Below, piece by piece: positions 22,501 to 33,600 of a stretch of 64,000 nucleotides of DNA. A program made the position numbers and the translations under genes. This DNA is from Zygnema cylindricum (taxonomy: Eukaryota; Streptophyta; Zygnematophyceae; Zygnematales; Zygnemataceae). The DNA is taken from the NCBI GenBank assembly GCA_037447655.1, contig JBBHKE010002087.1, positions 11,988-75,987 on the forward strand, in the 5' to 3' direction. Position 1 is the first letter of the stretch; each line of letters opens with the position of its first letter. The notes beneath the pieces are model-generated. The model made no database searches. It saw only the letters and a program-made list of their open reading frames with translations, and was not told where the DNA came from.

Positions 22501-25500
22501 GAACTTTCTGTTGTTAGTATTTTACAGATTTGAACCAAAGCCTTGTTATTTGAATGGAAAATTCCTTTTTATCATGTCTATACCTGTGTAAGTCACAGAT
22601 CATCAGCTTTGGGCATTTGAGGCCCTGGTTCGAACCTCATGAAAGCCCCTCCGAAAATTTACACTCAGGATTTTGAACTCATAGAATAGAATAATATTGA
22701 ATTAATTGATCTTGACCACACCTTAATTATTTTCGTTTCTACAGGGTGGACACCACGGTACTTGCATTCAACTTTAGGAAATTAATTATGTCAAATATAG
22801 GATCTGTTTTATCTTTCCCTTTTTGGTCCTTACTCCCTTTATATAAGCCGCATTTTTCTTATGACTGTGTGTGTATGTGTGTGTGGGACCCTCAGTCTTT
22901 ATGTGTTACCTTTTTTTTTGGGTTTCCATTGTAGATTTGAGGTTAACCGGCACCAGTGAAAGGTGGCCCTTGAGTTTGTACTTTCTATTTGCGCTGAAAC
23001 TGAAATCAAAAGTGAACTTGAAGCAGTAAAGATAGCTTACAAGCCTTTGACATGCAGTGAGTTTTCTAATTTTTGCTGTCCCCTCTTTTTTTTTTTTTTT
23101 TTGGTAGGTTTTTAAGAATAGCCATTAGTAGTAAAGATGCTGCCAGTTTGGATCTTCGTCTCCCTTTTAGACTGGACCTTTCAGGAAACCGAACTTCGTA
23201 TGAGAGATGTGTGAATGCAGTCGAAACTTTTTGCTCGATTCCCTCTCCTCGGTCAGGAAAAGGGATTCTAAAAGTGGGGGAAAAGGTAGTGGAAGCGGAG
23301 AAAAAGAGGGAGAGAGATGCAAAGGAGAGGGAGAGAGCTATGTTTCGCAGAGGAGAACTCATTGGTAAGGTAGAGAAGAAGGGGAAAGGGAGAGATAATT
23401 CTATAATTACACAGGAGGGCGAAGTTGTCGCAGGGGAGGCAATCATGGCGGTTTGGAACATTTTAATGAGGTCGGAGGAGAGGAGAATTCGTGTGAGTTT
23501 TGGTGAAGAATCAGATGAAGAAGAAGATTCAGATACAGACGAAAAAATTTCCACAATCGATGAGCTGTGGGAGAAAAGGGGGAGAAATGAAGGAAGGAAA
23601 GAAAAGGACTTAAAGGGAGAGGTAGAACGACGACAAATGCTTCTGGAAATGAACAAAGAGGGATTGAATTTTGCTGCGAAATCAAGTGACTTGATGAAAT
23701 CCAAAATTGGGGGAATAAGAGGGGGGGTAAGACGAATGCTTGGTGAACTGCCAGGTGTCCCAATGAATGTGAGCCAGCTGACAGCCATAGAAGCAGCACT
23801 TTCCAGGAAACTCACTCTCTGGCAAGGTCCACCTGGAACAGGTAAGATGGGATGGAACGAAATTAGTCAAACAGAAGGCTGAAAATGCAGTCTGGGGTTT
23901 TCACTTTTGGGATTTTATCTGTTTAATTGTCTCTTTTCAGAGCTTTTTGGTCTCATTTTTCTCTCGATTAAGTGCAAACAGCCTCTTATAACGCATAAAT
24001 GAACTCAAATGAAAAAAGGTTCCTAAGAAATTTCTCAACAAAAAATGTGGATGTAATGTTCTTTTTGAGTATCGAAGAGGACTCCCTCTCTCTTCCCTGT
24101 TCTGATTTGTTTGTAGGCAAGAGACAGACTCCCTTTAAGAGGCAAAAATTGCTTTATCGTGTCAACAGCTTTCGGGTTTCTCTTTCTCTTTTTTTGGTGG
24201 CATACCTACCTATTGACCACAAGAATTCTTTTATAAATGCATAAGTCTCTGCAAGGAAGAATTCAGAACTTCTGAAAATAAACCAAAAGTTGAAAATGTC
24301 TTTTTAAAATTTAGTTTTGCCTCTCTATTTCTCTTTGCTTCCATTTATCACAGGTAAGACACAGACTCTCCTCCGTTTCATGGCCGCGGTGAAATCTTTG
24401 GGTGGTCGATGTTCAATTCTTGCTTGTGCCGATAGTAATGTGGCGGTCGATAATTTGGTTGAAGGTCTCCTTGAGGCCAATATTCAAGTAGTAAGAATCG
24501 GTCAGCCAGTGAAAGTGAAACCAGAAGTGAGAGATGTCACTTTGGAGGCTCTTATCTCTTCCCATCCTCTCACGGTACAAGCAGCTCAAGTTCGAGAGCA
24601 GGCCATTATTCAACGTCAAGAGTCTCGCGAAGTGAAAAATCCGAAAAAGAGAGTCGTAGCCGCAACTCAAGCGGTCCGAGTTTGGGACAAATCGATTAAT
24701 ATGATAGAAGAGGCTGCGAGAGATATTCTAAGTAAAGCCGATGTTGTTGCAGCGACTTGTGTGGGAGCTGGAGATCCGGTTTTGGACGGAATGAAATTCG
24801 ACTTTTGTGTTATAGACGAGGCGAATCAGGCGACGGAACCGGCTTCTCTAATCCCATTGGTCAGAAGTCGAGCCGATTGTACAGTTTTGGTAGGAGATCC
24901 TGCTCAGTTACCTCCAACGGTAATTTCTACGGAAGCTATGGAATTAGGCTTGTCAGAGAGTTTATCCGAAAGGTTACAAAAATGTGGAATGCAACCATGG
25001 CTATTAAATACACAGTACAGAATGCACCCGAAAATCGCCTCTTTTCCGTCTTCGCAATTTTATGGAAATAAGTTGATTTCATTTCCGCGTGCGGGAGATC
25101 GGGCATCTCCGAAAGGTTTTCAGTGGCCTGACCGAGAAAGCCCATTGGTTTTTCTCGACTGTCGGAAGGGAATGGAAGAGAGAAGCGGTGAGGGGACATC
25201 GATATTTAATCGTGAGGAAGCGATTTTGGTGTCACAAATATTGAAGGAACTTGTGCGTGCTGGTGATTTAAAAGGAAATTACGAAGACGTGGGTATTATT
25301 GCCCCTTATACGGCCCAGGTTCGGTTGATTCAAGACCTCGTGTTGCAAAACGAGGGAAAAAATAATCGTCAGGGAGGAGAGTTGGAGAAATTAGAAGTAA
25401 AAACAGTCGATGGGTTTCAAGGGAGGGAGAAGGAGGTGATTGTATTATCGACAGTTCGTGCAAATGAAGACGGAAAACTCGGTTTTGTTATCGATCCGAG

Positions 25501-25666
25501 AAGGATAAATGTTTCTTTGACGAGATCTCGACGAGGCCTTATTGTCGTTGGGAATAGGAAAACTCTTATGGGGGATCCTTGTTGGGCATCGTGGATTAGG
25601 CATATGGACAAAATGGGGCTGTGTGTGGATTCTTCAAATGTTGTCAATTTAACATCCAGGACATAG
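16515..25666 (+). CDS. IGHMBP2/SMUBP-2-like SF1B helicase, six exons
   Basis: UPF1-like ATP-dependent nucleic-acid helicase. Proposed exons are 16515-17378, 17949-18064, 18906-18975, 22316-22401, 23108-23841 and 24354-25666; all phases fit and give about 1060 residues. The first 280 residues are Ser/Asn/Pro-rich and begin MSALSASTRNL, like an organelle transit peptide. Exons 2-4 hold the family region LRDWPVERLEKEGYSLFGL, HQFSH|GDMVVISRK. The helicase core shows NVSQLTAIEAAL (Q motif), GPPGTGKTQT (Walker A, split by intron 5), VIDEANQATEP (motif II), VLVGDPAQLPPTV (III), NTQYRMHP (IV), VKTVDGFQGREKEVI (V) and RINVSLTRSRRG (VI). The region before the core carries a Lys/Glu-rich insert. Plants have a similar organellar or nuclear homologue. 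Start chosen because the upstream frame runs into a transposable element. Confidence 0.88.
16798..16882 (+). repeat. Telomere-type CCCTAA repeats inside coding exon 1
   Basis: Imperfect, then perfect CCCTAA hexamers lie in the first helicase exon. Because 6 is a multiple of 3, they are read in frame as alternating Asn-Pro. Diverged CCTAA words extend for about 100 bases on both sides. Confidence 0.85.
18085..18287. mobile_element. Diverged TA-element, A type, in helicase intron 2
   Basis: TACACCGTGTATTGTTATAA to ACTAGTGATACACAGTTT, with a recognisable GGTTACGATGGAAAAGTAAGG core. It starts 21 bp after the donor of exon 2. A further end-like remnant (AGTAGCGATCCATGGTGTA) stops at 17918, just before exon 2. 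Confidence 0.65.
20166..22017. mobile_element. Fold-back element with very long inverted repeats in helicase intron 3
   Basis: The left half is the reverse complement of the right half over most of its length. AGCACAGGACAAGATTG/TCTTGTTCCGTGCT form the outer ends. Matching pairs are then seen at 20190/22000, 20280/21900, 20640/21540, 20710/21480 and 20860/21300, closing near 21050-21100. Arms differ by many substitutions and indels. No transposase is visible. It makes up over half of the 3.3-kb intron (18976-22315). Class is uncertain: a Mutator-like or Foldback type is possible. Confidence 0.75.
23842..24353 (+). other. Intron inside the Walker A motif with matching splice-site repeats
   Basis: The exon ends GGAACAG and the next begins GTAAGAC. 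The ten bases ACAGGTAAGA occur at both boundaries (23838-23847 and 24350-24359), so the two splice sites lie in a perfect direct repeat. Removing 512 bases restores GPPGTGKTQT. Confidence 0.8.
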
Positions 25667-25700
25667 CTGTGAAATATGGAATCGGATATTGGACATGGGA

Positions 25701-25706
25701 AATAAA
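25701..25706 (+). terminator. Putative AATAAA polyadenylation signal of the helicase gene
   Basis: AATAAA lies 34 bases after the TAG stop. Only the position and the hexamer support this. Confidence 0.4.
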
Positions 25707-26591
25707 ATCAAAAGGTCAGAGTTAGGGTTGGGAACCATGGTATATTGCGTTCTCCTTCGGTTTTTTGAAAGAAAAAAAAATACGTGGTGAAGTTGCCTTA
25801 TCTTCGTCATAGTCGTAATTTTTGTATAAAGGCAGTTTTTTCGGTGTTCTGTATAAAGGCTGTTTTCCGGAATCTTCAGAGAAGGTGACATCACAAGGTT
25901 ACCCTCGGGAGAGTAGTCCAGAATTGCTCCGTTTTCTTCACCATCTCAATGTCCAAAGGAACCCCTTTATTCTGTATTTATCTTTTCGTATTTTGCAGTT
26001 TTTAAGAAAGAAGATATGTATCATCTTCATTAGTGAATTAGGGTTAGGGTGTCCTTTGCAGTGTCCTTTGCAGTGCCAGGACCTCACTGTAAGAAATGGA
26101 AAACTAATTCGTAACGTCGCACCGGTTGAGTTTAGTGAGAAAAGCTGACTCGGAAGTAGAAAGAAGGAAAGATATTAGGGTTTCTTCTCCGGTGGAAAAG
26201 CAAAGAGGGAAAGTTTTGACTAGTTTTGAATAACAATGTGTAAGGAGCTTTTATGAATCGGTAACAAATTTGGCTTGTGGCTGTTTCTCTCTCTTTTTTT
26301 TTTCCTTTTCTTGTTCTTTTTCTGTTTAGTGTCTGTAGGTAATTCTTGGTGTCTTTGTATCGAGGATGTCTTTGTGTCGAGGGCTTTGCATGTTGTGTTG
26401 CGGTTTATGTGATATGTTTTATTAGTTTATTTCCCTCAATTATCAGCAATTCAAGGCTGGCATATATCAAAACTGTTAAAGCATATAATGATCTTTCCCG
26501 TTCAGATTGGTTGAGATTTATATGTCTCCAAATACTGATTTTTTAAGAACTAGTGTTTTTTTTACCGGACCTAGACTCTTTCATGATACGC
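25707..26591. other. Spacer without a recognisable gene
   Basis: Short frames only, with no domain similarity. Confidence 0.45.
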
Positions 26592-26810
26592 TACACCGCG
26601 AATCGCTACTAGCGTTAAAAAAAAAACTGCCACTTAAAAGAAATTTCTTTGTGCACATTTCGGATTTTCAATCGGAGACTGCCAATAGGAAGTTAAGAAT
26701 CTTGCCTTCCAGTAGCAGCTATCGGATCGACAATCCAATAAGTGTGCACGGAGAAAAGATGTTTTAAGTGGCGAAAAAAACTTTTAACACTAATAACGAT
26801 TAGCGGTGTA
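26592..26810. mobile_element. TA-element, A type
   Basis: TACACCGCGAATCGCTACTA to AACGATTAGCGGTGTA with the inner repeat, flanked by TA. Confidence 0.8.
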
Positions 26811-27617
26811 GTACTTTGTGTGTTGCAAACTAACCTTTTACAAATGTTGTGATTCAACAGCCCACAATCAATAATAACAGTATCTTATCTAATTGGCTCG
26901 AAGAAAAATTGAGAGATTCTTCCTAAAACATGAAAACTTGAGAATCCGACTTACAATCAAGTCGAAACATTTACACTAGCAATTGTCCACACTCATTAAA
27001 ATTTATCTAACTGTAATGAAATATTTCTGTCTCCATCTAGCAAAAGTGCAGAAATTCCTGCGGAGTCCAGAATGAATTCAGTGCGCATCCGCACTATCAT
27101 TTGCGAGAATATGGAAAAACCCGCGCACGAAATTCCGCGCCAAATCTACGGATGAAATTCCGCACGAAATTCACGCACTAATTTTTCCGCACATCTTTTT
27201 TAACTGTTAGTTACTTACTTTAGGTGATTTTCGATCAAGTCCGTTTCTTTAGCTGCACACATTTTTTCGGTAACGGAACGTGGCCTCATATCATTGGCTC
27301 ACGCGGCCAATAGGCAATAGCATAACACAAATAACGTCGTATCGTGAGTAAAAATTTACGCGACACAAAAAGTTTTTACTTTGACAAGTCGAACCGCGAT
27401 TGGCGCAAAAAACATTCTCGCCCGTTTTTTTCATGTCGTATTCCTCGCACTTGTAAATTTACGTGACGCAAAAATATATCAAAAGTCAAAACCCTTGAAG
27501 GTGACAATACTTTAAGGGTATTGACATTCGCATGCGTCATTTTGATTGGTCGAAATTGCCTATGTCATCATGTGTACACTAAATACGATCGACGGTGTAC
27601 TGTACTGTAATGTACAG
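26811..27617. other. No gene; GCACGAAATTCCGC-rich dispersed repeat
   Basis: The block 27040-27200 (GCGGAGTCCAGAATGAATTC, repeated CCGCACGAAATTC) resembles an inverted, diverged copy at about 42380-42530. An element-end remnant GATCGACGGTGTA stops at 27599. Confidence 0.4.
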
Positions 27618-28601
27618 TACACCGCCAATCGTTATTAGCGTGTAAGTTTTTTTAGCGTATAAAAATAATTACAGTGGTGTACGCTATTTAAGAATTTGAA
27701 AATTTTGGAAAAAATCATACATTCTAATTGTTTGATTATGGCAATTTGTAGTGTTGTGTATCGGTAAGTATTTGCCGATAACCGATATGGGCCCTTTTTC
27801 GGGTAGCCGATAATCGATATATCGGTACGGAGATATATGTACGAACCGTACAGATAAAAGTACGGCAAATCATACACGTAAATCATAAACAAAAATAAAC
27901 GTACTGAGATGCCTACCAATCAGATCATTTGTACAGGCCGAAAGTACAGTAGCCGACATAAGATATGTATGGCTTTAGTACGACTCCAGATAAAAAGATG
28001 TACCTTTCACATCCGACGTTATGGCTTGTCCCTTTCTTCCTTGGGATCCACTGGAAACCTGCCACGTGTACTACAGACAGAAAGTACAAAAAGTACAAAT
28101 ATATTGGTAGCTCTGACCGTTCGATAACCGATAACTATCGGTATCGATGTTATCGCGATAACTTTTTTACCGATACACAACACTAGTAATTTGGATCTTT
28201 GAAAAAAAAATGTCGGTCGCAAACATGCTTACACTAATATAGGTCTCCGTACAAAATCTGACAAATCGTACACAAATCGTACATTCACACGGTCGAAACG
28301 CGGCTGTCGGACGAATATGTGCGAACGGGATTTTTTACGACCTGGATTTTTTTCCTTTTTAGAACGCACATTCTCATGCGTCCACGGTGACTAAAACTAA
28401 TATATTGTACTTTTTAACTTAAAAGGTACATTTATGTACGGTATGACACTGACCGTACATCACTCTATTTAAGAGAAAGCGTACTGAAAATAACCCTAAA
28501 TAGAATAAAGAAAAAAATAGAGTGAACTACACTAATGGAGAATAAAAAAAAAAAGCGGGACGGAATTAGCGTACACAAAGCTAATAACGATTGGCGGTGT
28601 A
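27618..28601. mobile_element. TA-element, B type, split by a hAT-like insertion
   Basis: Ends TACACCGCCAATCGTTATTA and GATTGGCGGTGTA. Without the insert at 27749-28185 and one duplicated octamer it returns to about 540 bp and aligns along its length with the copy at 4824-5367. Confidence 0.85.
27749..28185. mobile_element. Non-autonomous hAT-like element nested in a B-type TA-element
   Basis: Ends TAGTGTTGTGTATCGGTAA and TTACCGATACACAACACTA, 437 bp. It is flanked by GCAATTTG (27741-27748) and GTAATTTG (28186-28193), an 8-bp duplication with one mismatch. The undisturbed site reads GTAATTTG in the sister copy at 4824-5367. An 8-bp duplication and a TAGTGTTG terminus fit the hAT superfamily. 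It has no transposase. Confidence 0.85.
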
Positions 28602-28627
28602 GCTTCAGAATGTACAGTGCAGTAAAG

Positions 28628-29184
28628 TACACCGCCAATCGTTATTAGCGTTGTGTACGCTAATTCCGTCCCGTTTTTTTTTATTCTCCATTAGTGTAGT
28701 TCATTCTATTTTTTTATTTACTCTATTTAGGGTTAATTTGTTAGTACCGTACAAAATGGAAGTACGATATAATTCAATTAGTGTGGTGTCCGGACAATTT
28801 CAGACCGTACAAATTTGTACCTTTTTAAGTGAAAATGTATAATTAATGAGTTTTAGTAGCCGCGGACGCATGAGAATGTGCGCTATAAAAAGGGGGTCTA
28901 ATCGGGTTGTTAAATATCACGTTCGCACATATTCGTCCAGCAATCACGTTTCGACTGTGTGAACGTACGATTTGTGTACGATTTGTCAGATTTGTAAGAA
29001 TACCTATTTTAGTGTAAGCATGTTTGCAGCCAACATTTATTTTTTTCAAAGACCCAAATTAGAATTATTAAACAATTAGAATGTATGTTTTTTTTCAAAA
29101 TTTAAAAATTTTAATTAGCGTAAACCACGGTAATTTTTCATGTACGCTAAAGAAACTTCTACGCTAGTAATGATTGGCGGTGTA
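28628..29184. mobile_element. TA-element, B type, in opposite orientation to its neighbour
   Basis: TACACCGCCAATCGTTATTA to AATGATTGGCGGTGTA, 557 bp. The core is reversed relative to 27618-28601, and only 26 bases separate the two. It is somewhat more diverged than the other B copies. Confidence 0.85.
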
Positions 29185-29295
29185 CATTACTGTAACCTGG
29201 CTGTTCAAATGTTTCCACCGTCAAAACTGCAACAAAGTACATAGAAACGAAAGTGTTTGGGCCGTCTTGAGTATTCCGTCCGGTTACCACTTTAT

Positions 29296-29930
29296 GGGTA
29301 TGGTTACATCAGACGAAAAGTGAGGCTTAAAACAGAATTTTGTACTTGCCCGTACAATGCCGTATTATTTTTTCGTGAGTTTCTTGAAAACAACTTACAG
29401 AAAATAAGATTACGATTCTCCAAGTATCCTGGAGAAGACGTCGACCGTCCGATTCCATTTTGGTCTTCATCTGCGAAGCAATCGCTCCATACGCCTCTGT
29501 ATTGGTGAACCCACGTCGTGAGAACCAGTCAATTCATTACACCTGGACGATAGACACGGGCGTCAAAAAAATATGAAATTTTTCACACGCCCCCAAAGTC
29601 ACGTGCCTTCGGACAAGGTGACCGTAAAATCTTTGCCGAAAAAAAATGCGGTTTTTTCCAGAGTGAAGGAGATCTCTGAGGTACATTGACGCGGTACACT
29701 TACGAAGTACACGTACGTAATACGCAAGTACGGATTTCCATACGAAAATGGTCGGTTTCCAAATCTTTGACTATTTTAGAGATTTGATCGTTGACTTACG
29801 TGGAGCACTCAAATCAGAACACGTATGTAAAAACTTATTTTCAAAGGTTACGCGATGTAACCGAGGCCTCTGTAATACAGAAATTTTGCTGTCCGTACTA
29901 TTACAGAGACCTACTGATGTAACCATACCC
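29296..29930. mobile_element. Inverted-repeat element with GGGTATGGTTACATCAG ends
   Basis: A 17-base perfect terminal inverted repeat, GGGTATGGTTACATCAG and its complement, bounds 635 bp without a recognisable ORF. Flanks are T/A-rich (TTTAT and TAAAC), so a target duplication cannot be read with certainty. The GGG start would suit a PIF/Harbinger-like element. Confidence 0.6.
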
Positions 29931-30689
29931 TAAACCGAATGCACATTGTACACCAATGCCACGTGGAGTCCCCTGTCAAAAATGAAAAAATCTCAATACC
30001 TCCCTCCTGTTATCGTCGGTACGGACTCAAACTCTTGACTTGCTTAGGTGGACACCTCTCATTTATGCATCAAATGCCGTACAGATTCTTCTCGTCATGT
30101 CTAGCTAGCAATTTGTGTGTCCACCTAACCCTTTTTCTTTCTTTCTTTTTTTATTTTACCTAACTAGTCTCAACGTGAAATCCCGCTACAGTCCGTACCT
30201 TTGCTGCATTTGAGGAAAGTACAGTACGCCAAGTTCAGCGTGCGCAACCGCGTACCTTCCACCTCTGCTTGACGTATCCTTCGCTTACGCGCGTCCGATC
30301 TAAATGCAACGCGCGTACTTAGCCATGTACTTTTCCTGCTACAGTTACGTTTTCGTACGATCCTCTTTGCAGTTATCGATTCAGACGGGTAACCAACATT
30401 TCGCCTCATAACAGAAGCACACCCACCGTGTACGAAAACAATTGGAAACACTAAATGGGGATTTTTCGTACTATACCCGCGTTATTCTGAAAAAATCATA
30501 TAATTATATAACACGCTTACAGTGCGTCCAAACCATATATAGAGTTCTAAAATTTTGTGCGCACGTTTGAACCATGGAAGCAACAAGTACTCCATTAGGT
30601 CATCTTTCTCCTGCGCATTTGCTCATGCTCCCTCTCCTGCAACCTTCTACCAGGGTGTGTATTCTCACACTCCTCCTCCACTGAAGGAG
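29931..30689. other. Spacer, probably promoter-proximal to the DCUN1-like gene
   Basis: No recognisable gene. GC content rises toward 30300-30800 compared with flanks. Short frames have no similarity that I recognise. Confidence 0.4.
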
Positions 30690-33600
30690 ATGAGGCGGTC
30701 TTCAGGGGCGCGTCGCGCCACGCAACTCCCAGCCAGCCATCCTACTGGAGGTTCCGTACTCGTGCCGTACTTTTTTTGTCGTTCTTGCTGTTCTTTTCGT
30801 ACGGCATTGCTCATTTCGTCCTGTCATGTTTCTCGGCTCATAGCTGACGTCTTGCTGACGTCTGTCTGCTGCGTCATGTTGGCTTGAAGCTGACAGGAGA
30901 TGATGTGTCTGACACGTTACCAGCATAGTGTATCGCCACGTGGCATAGTTGTGGTACAGCACACGGTACATAATAATTTGATGTATGTGATGTGTGATGA
31001 TGAGCGTGACGTGACGTGACGTGATATTGTACGGATCGTACATTTTCAGGGAGAGAGCAGGAGAAGGTGGATGCAGTTTTTGCGATTTATGCGGATCAAG
31101 GGGAGGGAGAACCTTCAATAGGGTAAGTGGAGGGAAAGGGTATAGAGCTAAGAAGAATTTTATAAATCTGATTTGAAAGGTTTTGGAAGGTCTTTCCATA
31201 GGCTTTCCAAAGTTGTAAATTTTTGTTCATGTAGGCTTGCTTGTGCTGTTTGCTCTACATTTTCAGTTATTTTTTCCTCAATTGATATTTTTTTCACTGT
31301 ACATTTTGTCAGGGTTGAGAAGATGAGAATTCTGCAAGGAATGTGGTAGTTTTTTGGCAAAGAGTTGATCATCTATAGCATTCTAGGGATTTTAAGAATT
31401 TAGGGTTTTCACGCTGAATTAGAATGCAAATGCATTATACATGCTTTTGAAGGAGCCCTACCATCTAATTGCTGGAAGCAATTGATGTTAAACAACTATA
31501 GATACCACATGATACCCAATTTATTAGACTACACCGTGAATCGTAATTAGCGTTAATAATTTTTTCGCCATTGAAAACATCTTTTCTCCGTACACATTTG
31601 TCCAATTTTCAATTTAAGACAGCCATTCGTAAGCTGAGAATATTACCTTTTAATCGCGACCGTCAGATTCACACGGCATGTGTGTACGGAGAAAAGATGT
31701 TTTAAGAGACGAAAAAAACATTAACGCTAATTACGATTTGCGGTGTAGTAGAAAAGATAGAATTGACGTGAGGGGCATGTTCATACACTAATTCTACACT
31801 TAAGTTGTTATACATAAAGGTCAATGTTCCGTTTTGAATGTCAGATGCATCACTTGTCTTATTCGATGTTAAAAGTTTATTTTGTACGTTTTATTGTTTG
31901 TAACTCATGTTTGACGTTCATACCATATTTGTACCCATTTTGCATGTCTTTTTTTGTGTTTTCGTCTTAGTTACAGTTACAGTCTTGGCCAATGTGCTAT
32001 TTGCCATTTCCTTTTTGTTATTCCTCTAAAATTTTGAGCCCTGTATTCTTCGTTGTTCCACAAGACACCTTAGCCTGTGTTTGTCTTGTCAGTTTTATGT
32101 TTGTATTTGTGTTTTATTTTTCAGTGCAATATTTGATGTCCTATAGTCGTTTTCTGATCCTTGTTCCTTGTTCTGTGTTTTACGCACTGCGTTTTGTCTT
32201 TTCTGGTTTGTTTTTTGTCTCCCTTGCACATTTAATGCACGTGATCTGAACGTATGTTTTTGGGCACGTTGCACCTTTTTCCTCGTATGCCTTTATGGGT
32301 GCCTAATTAAAACATATGAGTATAATCCTTGCTTGTGTTTCATTCTTATGTTTATGCTTATGTTTTATGTATTTTTCTGTTTCCTTTCTAATGTCCAGAC
32401 ATGTACACTGTTCCATGTCATTATTGTTTTTCATTGTTTGCAGATCAAAATGCTCATTGGTTGGTCTTGTGTTTCAAAGTTCTGGTCCAAAAGAAAAACA
32501 AAGAGTTCAAAATGCTTAACCTTCACAAAAGGTGTGCTGCTAAAAGTCGCAGGCTCAAAAGTGGAGTAGATCAAGTGTTGATCTTGAAAGTGAAGCTGTA
32601 GAGTTGATTTGAGCAAGTGATGTGTATGTGGAGTCCTTTTTAAATTGTTGGAGAATATATGCGGTCTCCTTGTGTGACATGCCCTTCACAGTCGTTTTGC
32701 ATACGCGTTTTTCCACTCTCAATGACATCTGATTCTTTGAATATCGTGAGTATACGTCTCTGGCTTCCACTCGGAAAATCCCAAAGTACTAATTTGACTA
32801 AATTCAGTATATGTTACAGGGGGGTTATCATGTGGATTTTACTCACATAACTGAGATTAATTATAGGAATCGTACAGATGTGTGAAATTTACATATTTTT
32901 GTATGATGGCCATGGTTAGTTTCCACATTGTGAGTATATTTTGTATATGTGATCTAATCTCCTTTCTAAACCTCCATCAGTTGGTGAAGTCAGCAAGTTT
33001 AAAAAAGATGGAATGGATTTTGAAAGACATGAAATAGATTTTAAAAGGCATGGAATGGAGTCAAAAATGCTTAAGGGAGGCGCAGGGAGGGCTGCCATGG
33101 CTGGCAGGCCTGATGGAGTGGAGCGTTTTTGTATGGATTTGGGGATGGAGCCCACTGACATACGCATCCTTCAATTGGCGTGGTATGTAACTGTAGAGAT
33201 TGTAATTCATATGGTTCGAATTTCTGTAGTCAAGGAGAACAGAAGTAGAAAACCTGAGGACATCATTACCCCTTGCAATCTCGCGAAAAATGATCCACGC
33301 ACTCGAAGACACCATCATAACCTTGATTCCTGTCCTCACGGAACCCGTAAAATCCAGAATGGAACTTACACTTTATCTCATTACCTAGAAATAATCGAGC
33401 TTTAATTTAGGCCTTCAATCCCATGTTATGAAAAAACCCTTCATAACCCTCATGCTTTCCGGTGAGCTTGGACACTGGTGTCTCCAAGCACCTTCTCTGG
33501 GTTTTGATTATGCAATTGTTTTTGACTATTTTATACAGTGAATTGCTATTAGCGTTAAGAAATATACAGCGTTGGGTTTCATTTAATGTTATTAAGTGCA

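Noticed and set aside
22600-22655. GGTTCGAACC, a perfect tRNA B box in helicase intron 3-4 region
   Set aside because: No A box at the right distance and no cloverleaf could be drawn; at most a SINE remnant.
31992-32569. Phe/Cys-rich frames resembling membrane proteins
   Set aside because: They come from T-rich intron sequence, with no domain or codon pattern.
33013-33405. 130-codon frame around the third DCUN1-like exon
   Set aside because: Only 33108-33182 is exon by phase and similarity; the rest is intron read-through.
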